Assembly: GCF_021295335.1 (NCBI RefSeq)
Contig: NZ_JAIWOT010000001.1
Coordinates: 1,739,001-1,803,000 of the forward strand
Length of the DNA: 64,000 nucleotides
Direction: 5' to 3'
From: Komagataeibacter sp. FNDCF1
Lineage (GTDB): Bacteria; Pseudomonadota; Alphaproteobacteria; Acetobacterales; Acetobacteraceae
Positions 7,229 through 16,444 of the stretch are shown here, piece after piece. The notes under the pieces are model-generated. The model was not told the DNA's origin. It saw only the letters and a list, made by a program, of their open reading frames with translations, and ran no database searches. Made by a program: the position numbers and the translations under genes. The first letter of the stretch is position 1. Each line of letters opens with the position of its first letter.

Positions 7229-7789
7229 ATGGCGCATGATCCTCTCTCGCCAGATGCGTTGCGCGCGGCAAGCCAGCGCATCCATGACGCCCATATGGCG
7301 GCGATCCGCGCCCATGACGGGGATACCTTCCACGTCCGGCGCGCCATGTGGGACAAGGTATCTCATGGTGGCGCGATAGGGGCTGCCATGCTGTGTCTGG
7401 TGGCTGCAAGCGGCACAGTCAGGATAATTGATCCCGCTACCGGGCATTGCGAAAATATGGCGGCGCTGGGGGCGTGGGGATCTGCTTCCCCCACGCCCAT
7501 AAAGGAGAATGGGAACCGGCATGTTCTGGACTGTCACGACCCATTGAGCAGGGCCAAGATGGCAGCGGCGGCAGAAACATTTGCGTCCGCCGTCATGCGG
7601 GCTGAAGCCAGTACGGACCGCAACCCGGAAGCCGCGCGACGTCTGGTATGGAACTGGGCACAGCGCGATCCCGAATTGCGCACGGCCATGCTGCGCCTGG
7701 GCACGTGTAAAAATGGCCCCGACGTGACGGTCGTGATGCCGGACGTATCCGGCCCCGTTGCGCAGCCAGGCGGGGAACGGCTGCATTAA
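7229..7789 (+). CDS. Phage hypothetical protein
   Basis: This 186-residue protein starts 3 bp after the head gene and is in the same transcription unit. No family was recognised. It is largely helical in appearance, with an alanine-rich centre (MAAAAETFASAVMRAEA) and a tryptophan-containing segment (RRLVWNWAQRDPELR). In Mu the gene after T encodes a small structural protein, so a head accessory role is plausible from position only. Confidence 0.5.
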   Translation: MAHDPLSPDALRAASQRIHDAHMAAIRAHDGDTFHVRRAMWDKVSHGGAIGAAMLCLVAASGTVRIIDPATGHCENMAALGAWGSASPTPIKENGNRHVLDCHDPLSRAKMAAAAETFASAVMRAEASTDRNPEAARRLVWNWAQRDPELRTAMLRLGTCKNGPDVTVVMPDVSGPVAQPGGERLH

Positions 7790-8297
7790 ACTTGTGAAAG
7801 CGCGTGTCGGTGGGGCCTCCCACAAGAACCCCATTCGATCCATCCCTGAACGGAATGTCCTTCGGCAGGGAGAATATCACCGTAGCCCCCGGCACGCATG
7901 ACAGGCGTACCAACGCAGAACAGCAACTTCAAGGGGAAAGAGCGGCACGCCGGTGGGGCCAGCCTTGAACCCCACATAGCGATCCCGTCACGGGGACGGT
8001 CCTACGGCAGGCTGAATTACACCGTGTCGCGACGTGCCATGACCTGTATATCCGATTGGCTGGCAGGTTGCATCAGGATTGTATCGCGCCAGCGGAAATA
8101 GGGCATTGCCGCCAAGCGCCCACCATCCCACTGTGTCAGGGATTTGCACACCATTGCCAGCCAGCCTGGCATGACTGATTGCAGCATGCTGTGGGATACG
8201 ATAGGTGGCTTAATTGTCGTTTCAGGGGGCGATTATCGGGCTATAAAACGGCCCTCATAAGGCGGGTTTAGCGGTCTCTACGGGGTTCCATTCCATG
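7790..8297. other. Gene-free stretch before the phage right end
   Basis: No credible coding frame, RNA gene or terminator was found in these 500 bases. The small frame at 7898-8101 has no family signal. This is probably leftover sequence of deleted late genes. Confidence 0.5.
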
Positions 8298-8331
8298 TGT
8301 CCCGCAGTTCCAAACCAACTGTCCCGCAACA
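8298..8331. other. Mu-like right end (transposase-binding repeats)
   Basis: TGTCCCGCA occurs at 8298-8306 and 8320-8328, two helical turns apart, and the element closes with ACA at 8331. Read inward the end begins TGTTGCGGGACA, the TGT...ACA layout of Mu-like ends. Adaptor coding sequence begins directly after 8331. Confidence 0.6.
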
Positions 8332-8334
8332 GCG

Positions 8335-9360
8335 GTGCTGATGTCCCTGCCCGCCGCCGGCAGGGCTGCGGATACTCCGGCGACGGCGGTATCCGTCTGG
8401 CCGGTCAGACCCGTCCCTTTCGCCGCCCATATCGAGACGATCGGTCAGGTCGAGCCGTTCCAGGGGGTAACACTCTCCCCCGAGATCGCCGGCCGGATCA
8501 CGGAACTGGATTTCGATTCCGGGGCGATCGTCCGGAAAGGCCAGCTGCTCCTGGTCCTCAATGACGCACCGGAACAGGGCGAGCTGATCCGCCAGAGCGG
8601 CGAACTGCAGGCGGCCGAAGCCGATCTCGCCCGCGCCCGCTCGCTTATCCGCACCGGCGTGGAGAGCCATGAGGATCTGGAAACAGCCACGGCGCGCTTC
8701 GAAGCCGCGAAAGGCAATGTCGCCAGAGTGCAGGCGGTGATCGACCAGAAGCATATCCGCGTGCCCTTCGACGGCTCCGTCGGGATCAGACGGGTCAATC
8801 TCGGCCAGTATCTGAATCCGGGTGATGCCATCGCCACGCTGACGTCCTACACCCGGATGAGGGTAAACTTCATCCTCGCCGAAGAGAACGCCGCCAGCGT
8901 GCAGATCGGGCAGACCGTCCACCTGGCGTTCGACACGACGCCGGGACAGGATTTCACCGCCACGGTCACCACCATCGACCCGCGCATCGATGGTTCGCAT
9001 ACGCTCTCCATTCAGGCCCTGCTCGACGCCCCGCCAGCCGACCTGCATCCGGGCACCTATGCCCATGTTTCCATTGCCGCGAAGGTGGCACAGCGCCTCG
9101 TGGTGCCGGAAACCGCCGTCACCTATACCGCCTACGGAGAGACGCTCTTCGTCGAGCATCCCTCCACCGATGGCCCCACCGTCGCCGCGACGGCTGTGCG
9201 CGCGGGCGACCGCCGTAACGGATGGGTGGTCATCGACGACGGGGTGAAGCCGGATGACCGCGTCGTCACCAGTGGTCAGAACCGCCTCGTCACCGGCATG
9301 AAGGTGCGCGAGATCCCGGAAGCCCTGCCTCTGGCCGGCCTGCGGGAGCTGGCACAATGA
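8335..9360 (+). CDS. RND efflux periplasmic adaptor, 5' end removed by phage insertion
   Basis: This is a membrane fusion protein linking the RND pump to the outer-membrane channel. The biotinyl/lipoyl half-motifs are visible (GRITELDFDSGAIVRKGQLL and VPFDGSVGIRRVNLGQYLN), with the coiled-coil hairpin between (about residues 75-140), followed by the beta-barrel domain. The visible N-terminus, VLMSLPAAGRAADTP, is the back half of a signal peptide. Bases before 8332 belong to the phage-like right end, so the start codon and first half of the signal are gone. The remaining starts are GTG 8335 and ATG 8341, without a clear ribosome site. Export to the periplasm is therefore doubtful. The stop overlaps the pump start (ATGA). 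Confidence 0.85.
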   Translation: MLMSLPAAGRAADTPATAVSVWPVRPVPFAAHIETIGQVEPFQGVTLSPEIAGRITELDFDSGAIVRKGQLLLVLNDAPEQGELIRQSGELQAAEADLARARSLIRTGVESHEDLETATARFEAAKGNVARVQAVIDQKHIRVPFDGSVGIRRVNLGQYLNPGDAIATLTSYTRMRVNFILAEENAASVQIGQTVHLAFDTTPGQDFTATVTTIDPRIDGSHTLSIQALLDAPPADLHPGTYAHVSIAAKVAQRLVVPETAVTYTAYGETLFVEHPSTDGPTVAATAVRAGDRRNGWVVIDDGVKPDDRVVTSGQNRLVTGMKVREIPEALPLAGLRELAQ

Positions 9361-12300
9361 GTTTTACTGATCGCTTCCTTCGGCGTCCGGTGCTCGCTAT
9401 CGTCGTGACGATCCTGATCATCCTGTTCGGCATCCGCGCGCTGGGCGGCATCTCGACCCGCCAGTATCCGACGCTGGAAACCTCGACGATCATGGTGACG
9501 ACCCGCTATCCGGGCGCGTCCTCCGATCTCATGCAGGGTTTTGTGACCCAGCCGATCAGCGAAGCCGTCGCCTCCGTCGAGGGGATCGACTACCTCTCCT
9601 CCTCCACCACGCAGGGCCTCAGCGTGGTGACGGTGCGCATGATGCTGAATTACGATTCCATGCGCGCCCTGACCGACGTGATGTCCAAGGTGAACGCGGT
9701 CAAATACCGGCTGCCGGAAGGCGCGTATGATCCGGTCATCAAACGCACCTCTGGCGGCTTCACCGCCGTCGCCTATATCGCCTTCGCCAGCACGACGCGG
9801 CCACTCTACGAGATTTCCGATTACATTCACCGCGTCGCGGCACCGATGCTCTCGGGGATCGATGGTGTGTCGGAGATCAGCTATTTCGGCGAGCAGCGCC
9901 TCTCCATGCGCCTGTGGCTCGATCCCGAAAAGCTGGCCGCGAACGGCATGACGGGTGAGGACGTCGCCCAGGCAGTCCGGCAGAACAATTTCCAGGCCGC
10001 ACCCGGCCGGATCCGGGGCGTCTATACGATCAGCAACATCAACCTCAACACGGACCTCAAAAGTGTCGAGGAATTCCGCGACATGGTCCTGCGCTCGGTC
10101 GGTGGCCGGGTCATCCGGGTCCGCGATATCGGGCGCGCGGAACTCGGACCGGACAATACCGACACTAGTTCCGAGGCCAGCACGCTGCGCCCGCCTCGCG
10201 GCAAACCAACGCCGCGACCCGCGATCTTCATCGGTCTTGAAGCCTCGCCGACCGGTAATCCGCTGACGATCATCGCGCGCCTCAACCAGATCATGCCCAA
10301 ACTCCGGGCCACATTGCCACCGGGGATCGATGTGCGCGTCCCCTACGAGACCGCGCATTTCATCCAGGCGTCGATCGACGAAGTCACCGAGACCTTCATC
10401 GAGGCACTGCTTATCGTCATCCTGGTGATCTATCTCTCCCTCGGCACCGTGCGGGCGGTGATCGTGCCGATCGCCACCATCCCGCTATCGATGCTCGGCG
10501 CGGTCGGGCTGATGTACACCTTCGGCTTCAGCCTGAACCTGCTCACCCTGCTGGCGATGGTTCTGTCGATCGGGCTGGTGGTCGACGACGCCATCGTGGT
10601 GATCGAGAACGTCCACCGCCATATCGAGGAGGGCAAATCGCCCTTCGACGCCGCCCTGCTCGGCGCGCGCGAGGTCGCCGGCCCGGTGATCGCGATGACC
10701 TTCACCCTCACAGCCGTTTATACCCCCATCGCCTTCATGGGCGGACTGACGGGCACGCTGTTCAAGGAATTCGCCCTGACGCTAGCCGGCGCCGTTGTCG
10801 TATCCGGCATCGTCGCCCTCACCCTCTCGCCGATCATGAGCGCGAAACTGCTGAAAGCGAAGGAGAAGGAAGGCTTCATGGAGCGAATGGCCGAGCATGT
10901 GTTCGGCTTCATGAACGCACGCTACGAGGCCGTTCTCGATTTCTCGCTGCACCATCGCTGGATCCCCCTCGGCTCGGCCGCCGTGATCTTCCTCCTGATC
11001 CCGGTGATGCTGCATGTCTCGCAGAGCGAGCTGGCGCCCAATGAAGACCAGGATCTGGTCCTGACAGCGGTGAAGGCGCCGCAATATGCCAACCTCCACT
11101 ATGTCGAGACCTACGCCCAGGCGCTCTACGACAAGATGGATGAAATCCCGGAAGGGCACAGCCATTGGATGATGAACGGCATTGAGGGGATCGCCAACAG
11201 CGTCGGTGGGGTCAATCTCGACGACTGGGGCGAGCGCCGACGCAATGCCGACCAGATCCAGATGGACCTCCAGCAGCGCGTGGCGGGCCTGCAAGGCACC
11301 AGCGTCTTCGTGTTCCAGCTCCCCTCCTTGCCCGGATCGACCGGTGGCCTGCCGGTCCAGATGGTCATCCGCAGTGATGACTCCTACCGCAACGTCTTCG
11401 GCGTCGTCTCCCATCTGCGGGAGGAAGCGCAGAAAAGCGGGCTGTTCGCAGTGGTGGACAGCGACCTCGCTTTCGACAACCCTGTGGTACGGGTCACGGT
11501 CGAGCGGACGAAGGCGAACGCCATGGGCATCCGCATGGAGCAGATCGGCGATGCCCTGAACGCCATGATCGGCGAGAACTACGTCAACCGTTTCGGCTAT
11601 TACGGCCGCTCCTATGACGTGATCCCGCAATCGATGCCAAGGGCGCGCCTCTCCCCCGACGCGCTGAAAACCTACTACGTCCGCGACAGGGACGGACATC
11701 AGGTGCCCCTGTCGGCGCTGGCGAGCATTCGCGTCGATGTCGAACCCAACCGCCTGCCACAGTTCGGCCAGCAGAACTCCGCCACGTTCCAGGCCATTCT
11801 CGCGAAGGGGGCCACGATGGGCGATGCGGTGGCCTTCCTCAAAGCACGGGCAGCGGAGTTTCCGGCCGGTTACAGCTACGACTGGCAGTCCGACGCGCGG
11901 CAATATGTGCAGGAAGGCAAGGCGCTGGTCTTTGCCTTCGCATTCGCGCTGATCGCGATCTATCTCGTCCTGTCTGTCCAGTACAACAGTTTTACCGATC
12001 CGGTCATCATCCTGATCAGCGTGCCGCTCTCGGTCTTTGGCGCCCTGATCCCGCTCGCCCTCGGCGTGACGACGCTGAATATCTACACCGAGATCGGGCT
12101 GATCACGCTGATCGGCCTCGTCAGCAAACACGGCATCCTGATGGTCGAGTTCGCCAACGAGCTTCTGCATCGCGACCATCTGGACCGGGTGACGGCGATC
12201 AGGACTGCGGCCGGCATTCGTTTCCGGCCGATCATCATGACCACCGGCGCGATGGTGGTGGGGCTGCTGCCGCTGGTCATGGCGTCGGGCGCCGGAGCCA

Positions 12301-12422
12301 ACAGCCGCTTCGGACTGGGCACGGTGATCGTCGTCGGCATGATCGTCGGCACGACCATGACGCTCTTCGTGCTGCCCTCGGTCTATACGGTGATCCGGCC
12401 GCGCCGTGGCAAGACGGTGTGA
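9357..12422 (+). CDS. RND efflux pump, hydrophobe/amphiphile efflux type
   Basis: This is an inner-membrane proton-driven exporter of about 1021 residues, full length for the AcrB/MexF class. The first transmembrane helix follows MSFTDRFLRRPVLAIVVTIL. The proton-relay pair is present in helix 4 (GLVVDDAIVVIENV, about residue 405). Two large periplasmic loops and the C-terminal helix set (GLITLIGLVSKHGILMVEF, then GLLPLVMASGAG) complete the internal duplication. It is translationally coupled to the adaptor by a 4-bp overlap. The specificity is not readable from the sequence, though the adaptor and pump resemble MexH/MexI-type systems. Confidence 0.93.
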   Translation: MSFTDRFLRRPVLAIVVTILIILFGIRALGGISTRQYPTLETSTIMVTTRYPGASSDLMQGFVTQPISEAVASVEGIDYLSSSTTQGLSVVTVRMMLNYDSMRALTDVMSKVNAVKYRLPEGAYDPVIKRTSGGFTAVAYIAFASTTRPLYEISDYIHRVAAPMLSGIDGVSEISYFGEQRLSMRLWLDPEKLAANGMTGEDVAQAVRQNNFQAAPGRIRGVYTISNINLNTDLKSVEEFRDMVLRSVGGRVIRVRDIGRAELGPDNTDTSSEASTLRPPRGKPTPRPAIFIGLEASPTGNPLTIIARLNQIMPKLRATLPPGIDVRVPYETAHFIQASIDEVTETFIEALLIVILVIYLSLGTVRAVIVPIATIPLSMLGAVGLMYTFGFSLNLLTLLAMVLSIGLVVDDAIVVIENVHRHIEEGKSPFDAALLGAREVAGPVIAMTFTLTAVYTPIAFMGGLTGTLFKEFALTLAGAVVVSGIVALTLSPIMSAKLLKAKEKEGFMERMAEHVFGFMNARYEAVLDFSLHHRWIPLGSAAVIFLLIPVMLHVSQSELAPNEDQDLVLTAVKAPQYANLHYVETYAQALYDKMDEIPEGHSHWMMNGIEGIANSVGGVNLDDWGERRRNADQIQMDLQQRVAGLQGTSVFVFQLPSLPGSTGGLPVQMVIRSDDSYRNVFGVVSHLREEAQKSGLFAVVDSDLAFDNPVVRVTVERTKANAMGIRMEQIGDALNAMIGENYVNRFGYYGRSYDVIPQSMPRARLSPDALKTYYVRDRDGHQVPLSALASIRVDVEPNRLPQFGQQNSATFQAILAKGATMGDAVAFLKARAAEFPAGYSYDWQSDARQYVQEGKALVFAFAFALIAIYLVLSVQYNSFTDPVIILISVPLSVFGALIPLALGVTTLNIYTEIGLITLIGLVSKHGILMVEFANELLHRDHLDRVTAIRTAAGIRFRPIIMTTGAMVVGLLPLVMASGAGANSRFGLGTVIVVGMIVGTTMTLFVLPSVYTVIRPRRGKTV

Positions 12423-12428
12423 CGGAGC

Positions 12429-13349
12429 ATGCGGCGCCCGCCCTTCGATCTGTGGCAACTGCTGTGCGTGCGGGCGATCGCCGAGCATGGCAGTATCCAC
12501 GGCGCGGCGCGTTTCCTGAACACCCGGCAGTCAGCCGTCAGCCGCTCCCTGCACAACCTGGAGGAGCGGCTTGATGTCAGGCTGTTCACCCGCTCCCCGG
12601 TCGGTGCCGCACCAACTGCGTTCGGCCAGGAATTCATCCGCTGGAGCCAGACGATCCTGGAGAATGTGGCCGGCATGAACGCCCGCGCACGGCGAACGGG
12701 CAAGGGCGAGAACGGCCAGATCTCCGTCGGCATCCAGACCTGCGTCCTGCCTGGAAGGCTTTCCGCCTTCACGGCGGAGTTCCGCACCACATATCCCGAT
12801 ATCGTCTTTCGTTATTCCGAGGGCACAGGCAAAAGGCTTTTGCGTCGCCTCCAGCACGGGCAGATCGATTTCGCGGTCGTCACCCGCCGCAATCTGGTCC
12901 CTGCGTTACGGGTCACGCCTCTGTGGAGCGACCGCATCGTAGCCGCGCTCCCCACCGGTCATCCTCTCGCGACACAACCGGAAGTGTCCTGGGCGGACCT
13001 GCGTCATGAAATATTCCTGATCGGACGAGACAACGCTGGTCAGGACTTCGAGACGCTCATCCAGCGCAAGCTCGGGGAGACAGATATCGGCCCGAAGATC
13101 CGGCGTCATGATATCGGCAGCAACAGGATCATAGCACTCGTCCAGAATTACGAAGGCATCGCCCTGCTTCCCGCCTCATGGCTGCCGCTGATCCGCGATC
13201 GGCATGGCCATGACATCGCGATCACGGAAATCCGCGACGCCGGCGGTTCCTCCCATCTGGAGTTCGGGATTGTCTGGCGACCCGACAATGAAAATCCCTG
13301 CGCCCGGAGCTTCGCCCGATATGTAGAAGCTCATCGTCCGTGGACATGA
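12429..13349 (+). CDS. LysR-family transcriptional regulator
   Basis: This regulator has an N-terminal HTH (FDLWQLLCVRAIAEHGSIHG, then QSAVSRSLHNLEERL) and a C-terminal effector-binding domain, 306 residues in all. It starts 6 bp after the RND pump stop. It is convergent with the DUF2274-type gene, leaving 2 bp between the two stops. LysR genes of this sort commonly sit beside trb clusters in alphaproteobacterial integrative elements, so it may regulate conjugation rather than the pump; this is inference from position. Confidence 0.85.
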   Translation: MRRPPFDLWQLLCVRAIAEHGSIHGAARFLNTRQSAVSRSLHNLEERLDVRLFTRSPVGAAPTAFGQEFIRWSQTILENVAGMNARARRTGKGENGQISVGIQTCVLPGRLSAFTAEFRTTYPDIVFRYSEGTGKRLLRRLQHGQIDFAVVTRRNLVPALRVTPLWSDRIVAALPTGHPLATQPEVSWADLRHEIFLIGRDNAGQDFETLIQRKLGETDIGPKIRRHDIGSNRIIALVQNYEGIALLPASWLPLIRDRHGHDIAITEIRDAGGSSHLEFGIVWRPDNENPCARSFARYVEAHRPWT

Positions 13350-13351
13350 GA

Positions 13352-13585
13352 CTACTTTTTCGGCGGTGCTGCTTTTACCTGCCTCCGTGCCCTAGCGAAC
13401 CCTTTGTCCGACATCATGAACTGCCGGAGCATGGGTGCGACCAGCCGGGCCGGGTCCATCGCCCCATCGTTGCCGGAAAAAAGTGCCGCATAGGCCAGCA
13501 GATCGCGATGGATATCGGGAGGTAACACCACGGTCATTTTCACCGGTTTCTCGTCGGGGATTTCCGTGATCTTCAGCTCTGTCAT
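13352..13585 (-). CDS. DUF2274-type small protein of trb clusters
   Basis: This 77-residue protein starts MTELKITEIPDEKPVKMTVV and has a DIHRDLLAYAALF core. Small proteins of this kind regularly follow trbI in alphaproteobacterial conjugation clusters; the function is unknown. The start overlaps the trbI stop (ATGA), so it is translationally coupled. A longer frame upstream is only the shadow of trbI. Confidence 0.75.
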   Translation of the reverse strand: MTELKITEIPDEKPVKMTVVLPPDIHRDLLAYAALFSGNDGAMDPARLVAPMLRQFMMSDKGFARARRQVKAAPPKK

Positions 13586-14763
13586 CTTGGATTTCCTCCA
13601 TTCTGATAGGGTTTGAGCAACAGATCGCGACTGAGAATGACTGTGAACGGCAGCCCCGGCCGGTCGGTAAGCGTCGGCTGCACGTTCAGGCTGCGATCGA
13701 TCAGGCGGTTGCCCACCATGGAGAAGCCGTTGCTGGCACCGCTGCGGATGGCCTGGGCGAGATTGTTTTCGCTCTGGCTGGTACCCGCCTCTGACCCCAC
13801 GCTGAGCAGGGTCGTCACCAGGGCGGCTTTGAAAAGCTGGCCCCAATGATTGTCGACCTCGTCGGACAACCCGGCCTGGCCGATAGCGTCCGCGCCCGGC
13901 AGTTTCTCCAGCACGAGGCTCTCGCCATCGGGGAAGATCAGGCGCGTCCAGATAATCTGGGTCCGCTGCTGTCCGAAGGAGACGCTGCTGTTATAGGCCC
14001 CGAACAGTGTGCTGCCCTGCGGGATCAGGAGATAACGGCCGGTCGGGCTGTCATAGACGTTCTGGGTGACATGCCCCACGATCTGCCCCGGCAGGTCGGA
14101 GCTGATCTTCGTGTTCAGCGCACCCGCGATCACGGTGCCCGCCTGGAGGACGTAGGGCGAGACCAGCGGCATGATGCGATCGGGGCTGGTTGTCGCGCGA
14201 TCCGGCTGCCCTTCCAGAAAGGCAAGGTTTCCGGCCTGTGGTCCGGCCGTGGTGGACGCCGGCCCCTGAGTGGCAGGAGCGCCCGGCGCGGGCGGCATCG
14301 CCTGTTCGCTGGCACGGTCACGTTCCCCCGTCTGCACGAACAGCCGACTCGCGATCGCCGCCTCGACCTCTTGCGCGGCGCGGTGGTCTTCGGTGCCGGC
14401 GGCCACCTTCCCCTGCCCTTGCGCATGCAGGATGGCGCGTCCGAGATCACCGGGCAGCGCGGGACCAAGCTTCGGCACGTCCTTGCCGATATAATCGGAG
14501 GGCAGCCCCGCCAGTCCATCGGCTGAGGGACGGACATCGGTGTCCTGCGCTGTAGGCGTGGACGGCGCCCGATGGCTTGCCTGAAGGGCGTAACCCAGCG
14601 CGAAGGCCACCGCGACCATGCCGACCCCGCCCGGCGACCAGACCACGGTGCGCGACAGACGTACTACGCGCGGCCGATCGGCCCGCAGGCGCAGATCGGG
14701 TGGGGGGAGTGACTCACGCGCAGCACCTGCAGAGTTTCCGGCTGTCGGCGCCTGCCCGGTCAT
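13582..14763 (-). CDS. trbI: Conjugal transfer protein TrbI (VirB10-like)
   Basis: This is the core-complex protein that spans the inner membrane and reaches the outer membrane of the type IV secretion channel. It has 393 residues. A single N-terminal membrane segment is visible around residues 45-62 (GGVGMVAVAFALGYALQ), followed by a proline/alanine-rich periplasmic linker and a conserved VirB10 C-terminal domain (VLQAGTVIAGALNTKISSDL, RYLLIPQGSTLFGAYNS). It overlaps trbG by 4 bp upstream. Confidence 0.92.
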   Translation of the reverse strand: MTGQAPTAGNSAGAARESLPPPDLRLRADRPRVVRLSRTVVWSPGGVGMVAVAFALGYALQASHRAPSTPTAQDTDVRPSADGLAGLPSDYIGKDVPKLGPALPGDLGRAILHAQGQGKVAAGTEDHRAAQEVEAAIASRLFVQTGERDRASEQAMPPAPGAPATQGPASTTAGPQAGNLAFLEGQPDRATTSPDRIMPLVSPYVLQAGTVIAGALNTKISSDLPGQIVGHVTQNVYDSPTGRYLLIPQGSTLFGAYNSSVSFGQQRTQIIWTRLIFPDGESLVLEKLPGADAIGQAGLSDEVDNHWGQLFKAALVTTLLSVGSEAGTSQSENNLAQAIRSGASNGFSMVGNRLIDRSLNVQPTLTDRPGLPFTVILSRDLLLKPYQNGGNPR

Positions 14764-15761
14764 GACGGCCGCCCGTCGGTGCGGACGATGCGCACACGCT
14801 GCTCGGAATGCTTATCACCCAGCCGCAGTTCGGCGGCGGCAAACAGGCGGTCCACGATCATCCAGTTCTGACGGACCCGGTAATTGACCAGTTCCGGGCC
14901 ACCATCCGCCCCCAGCACGAACAGCGGCGGCAGTTCGCCCTGCCCTATGCCGGCCGGAAAGGCGATATAGACCTTGTGACCATCATCGAAGGCCCTGCCG
15001 GGCAGCCAGGGCGGTGTACCCCCTTTCACCGGCTGGATAGCATAACGGAAATTCAGCGCGTTCAGGTCCAGCCCCACATCCACCGGGGCAGCGTCATCGG
15101 CCGCACTGTCCTGCCGGTGCAGGGCAATCAGGTCATCCTCGGGATAATCCCACGACACCGACGCCATATACGTGGCGGGCGTGGAGCGCAGTTCCGCCAG
15201 ATAGGTCCGGCGATCCGTATTGACGATCAGATTGGTGGTGAGATCGGGACGTGTCGGCTTCACCAGAATGTGGATGCGTTTTGTCCCTCCTGCCCCGCTC
15301 TCGGTATCGCCGATGATCCAGCGGACCGTATCCCCAGCGGCCACCGGCCCGGTGCCCACCAGCTTTTCACCCTGCTGGAGCATGATGTCGGTGATCTCGC
15401 CCGGCGAAGTGTAAACCTGATAAAGCGCGCCCGGACTGTAGGGGTAGACCTGCACCGCATTGATGAACCCGGCCCGCGTGGGCTGGATGCGGGCCGCCAG
15501 ATTGGCCTGTGTGACCCGTGCTGTCGGATCGACCGCCTCAGGCGCAGGGTGGACGCGCCGCGCTGACGGCAGCGGCTTCAGTTGCCCAGGCAGGGGAAGC
15601 GCTTTCACGACCTCCACCACTCGCACCGGTTTCGGCGGGTCCGGCAGAGGTGTCGCCTGCGCGGCGTCATCGTAGTGAATGACAGGCGGATGGTAGTGCC
15701 GCGCGCAGCCCGCCAGGGGCAGGATCAGCAGCGGGAGAACACGAAGAGCGCGACAGATCAT
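14760..15761 (-). CDS. trbG: Conjugal transfer protein TrbG (VirB9-like)
   Basis: This is the outer-membrane-side core protein of the mating channel. Of 333 residues, the N-terminus is a lipoprotein-type signal (LLILPLAGCARHYHPP; lipobox LAGC). A VirB9 domain follows, including VYPYSPGALYQVYTSPGEIT and a C-terminal segment with VNYRVRQNWMIVDRLFAAAELRLG. It is coupled by 4-bp overlaps to trbF upstream and trbI downstream. Confidence 0.92.
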   Translation of the reverse strand: MICRALRVLPLLILPLAGCARHYHPPVIHYDDAAQATPLPDPPKPVRVVEVVKALPLPGQLKPLPSARRVHPAPEAVDPTARVTQANLAARIQPTRAGFINAVQVYPYSPGALYQVYTSPGEITDIMLQQGEKLVGTGPVAAGDTVRWIIGDTESGAGGTKRIHILVKPTRPDLTTNLIVNTDRRTYLAELRSTPATYMASVSWDYPEDDLIALHRQDSAADDAAPVDVGLDLNALNFRYAIQPVKGGTPPWLPGRAFDDGHKVYIAFPAGIGQGELPPLFVLGADGGPELVNYRVRQNWMIVDRLFAAAELRLGDKHSEQRVRIVRTDGRPS

Positions 15762-16444
15762 TGGTCAAGTTCCTTCGACCAGTTGATAGCGGAGACGTAG
15801 ATTCCGAGGGGATTTTTCCTCAGATGGTCGGCGTCACGCGGTGTTCGCAGAACGACCGAGACGATCGCGGTCCAGCGCTCGGTGCCGGTGAAAGCGCCAT
15901 CGCGGTAATGGCGCTCGGTCCAGGCAACCCGGAAGCTACCGGGCGAGGCACGGATGACCGAGGCGATGTCCACCTCGACCTGCTCACGCCCGATGCGCGA
16001 GAACGGATCGTTGAGACGGGCATAATCGTTCAGGGCAACCGCGCCGGAAACGCTGGTGAAATCATAGGCGCGCAGCCAGTTGTGCCGGACCACCACGGCA
16101 TCGGAGGACAGGCCACGGACATCACCAATAAACTGCGCCAGATACCAGGCAATCTGCGGATCGGTGGGCGTATAACCCGCCGTTGCGGGCGCCACGACCT
16201 GCGCCTGCCCCAGCCGGGCCACCTGCACCACCCACGGCGTGATGGTGCCGCGTGCGGACTGCCAGACCAGTCCAGCCCCGAGGCCGGCGGACAGGACCAG
16301 GGAGCCAAAGGCCATGAGCCGCCAGTTGCGGGCCTGGATGCGGGCAGAGCCGATCCGTTCATCCCACGCCTGCGCTGCCTTTTGATACGGTGTCACGGGT
16401 TCGGGCGTGGTCCCGTAGCGTGTGGTCGAGCGACGGAACATCAT
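15758..16444 (-). CDS. trbF: Conjugal transfer protein TrbF (VirB8-like)
   Basis: This is the inner-membrane assembly factor of the type IV secretion system. The 228 residues comprise a short cytoplasmic tail, one membrane helix (LMAFGSLVLSAGLGAGLVW, about residues 43-62) and a periplasmic VirB8 domain with YLAQFIGDVRGLSSD and a final YVSAINWSKEL. It overlaps trbL and trbG by 4 bp. Confidence 0.92.
   Translation of the reverse strand: MMFRRSTTRYGTTPEPVTPYQKAAQAWDERIGSARIQARNWRLMAFGSLVLSAGLGAGLVWQSARGTITPWVVQVARLGQAQVVAPATAGYTPTDPQIAWYLAQFIGDVRGLSSDAVVVRHNWLRAYDFTSVSGAVALNDYARLNDPFSRIGREQVEVDIASVIRASPGSFRVAWTERHYRDGAFTGTERWTAIVSVVLRTPRDADHLRKNPLGIYVSAINWSKELDQ

Larger units (their letters stand above)
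1341..8331. mobile_element. Mu-like transposable phage remnant or reduced element
   Basis: Between the outer membrane factor and the adaptor of one RND operon lies about 7 kb with Mu-type genes: a Mu HTH domain protein, a Mor-like activator, head protease I and major head protein T. The right boundary is sharp: two TGTCCCGCA copies 22 bp apart, ending in ACA at 8331, as expected of a Mu-like right end. The left boundary is inferred from where the operon frame breaks (about 1341). No matching TGTTGCGGGACA end was found there, so the left end is probably deleted. MuA and MuB transposition genes and all tail genes are absent. The 1.4-2.1 kb part is AT-richer than its surroundings. Confidence 0.75.

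Noticed and set aside
10782-12500. A 572-codon open frame on the minus strand opposite the RND pump gene
   Set aside because: High-GC shadow frame: composition is histidine/arginine/aspartate-rich with no family, and the plus strand encodes a full-length conserved pump.
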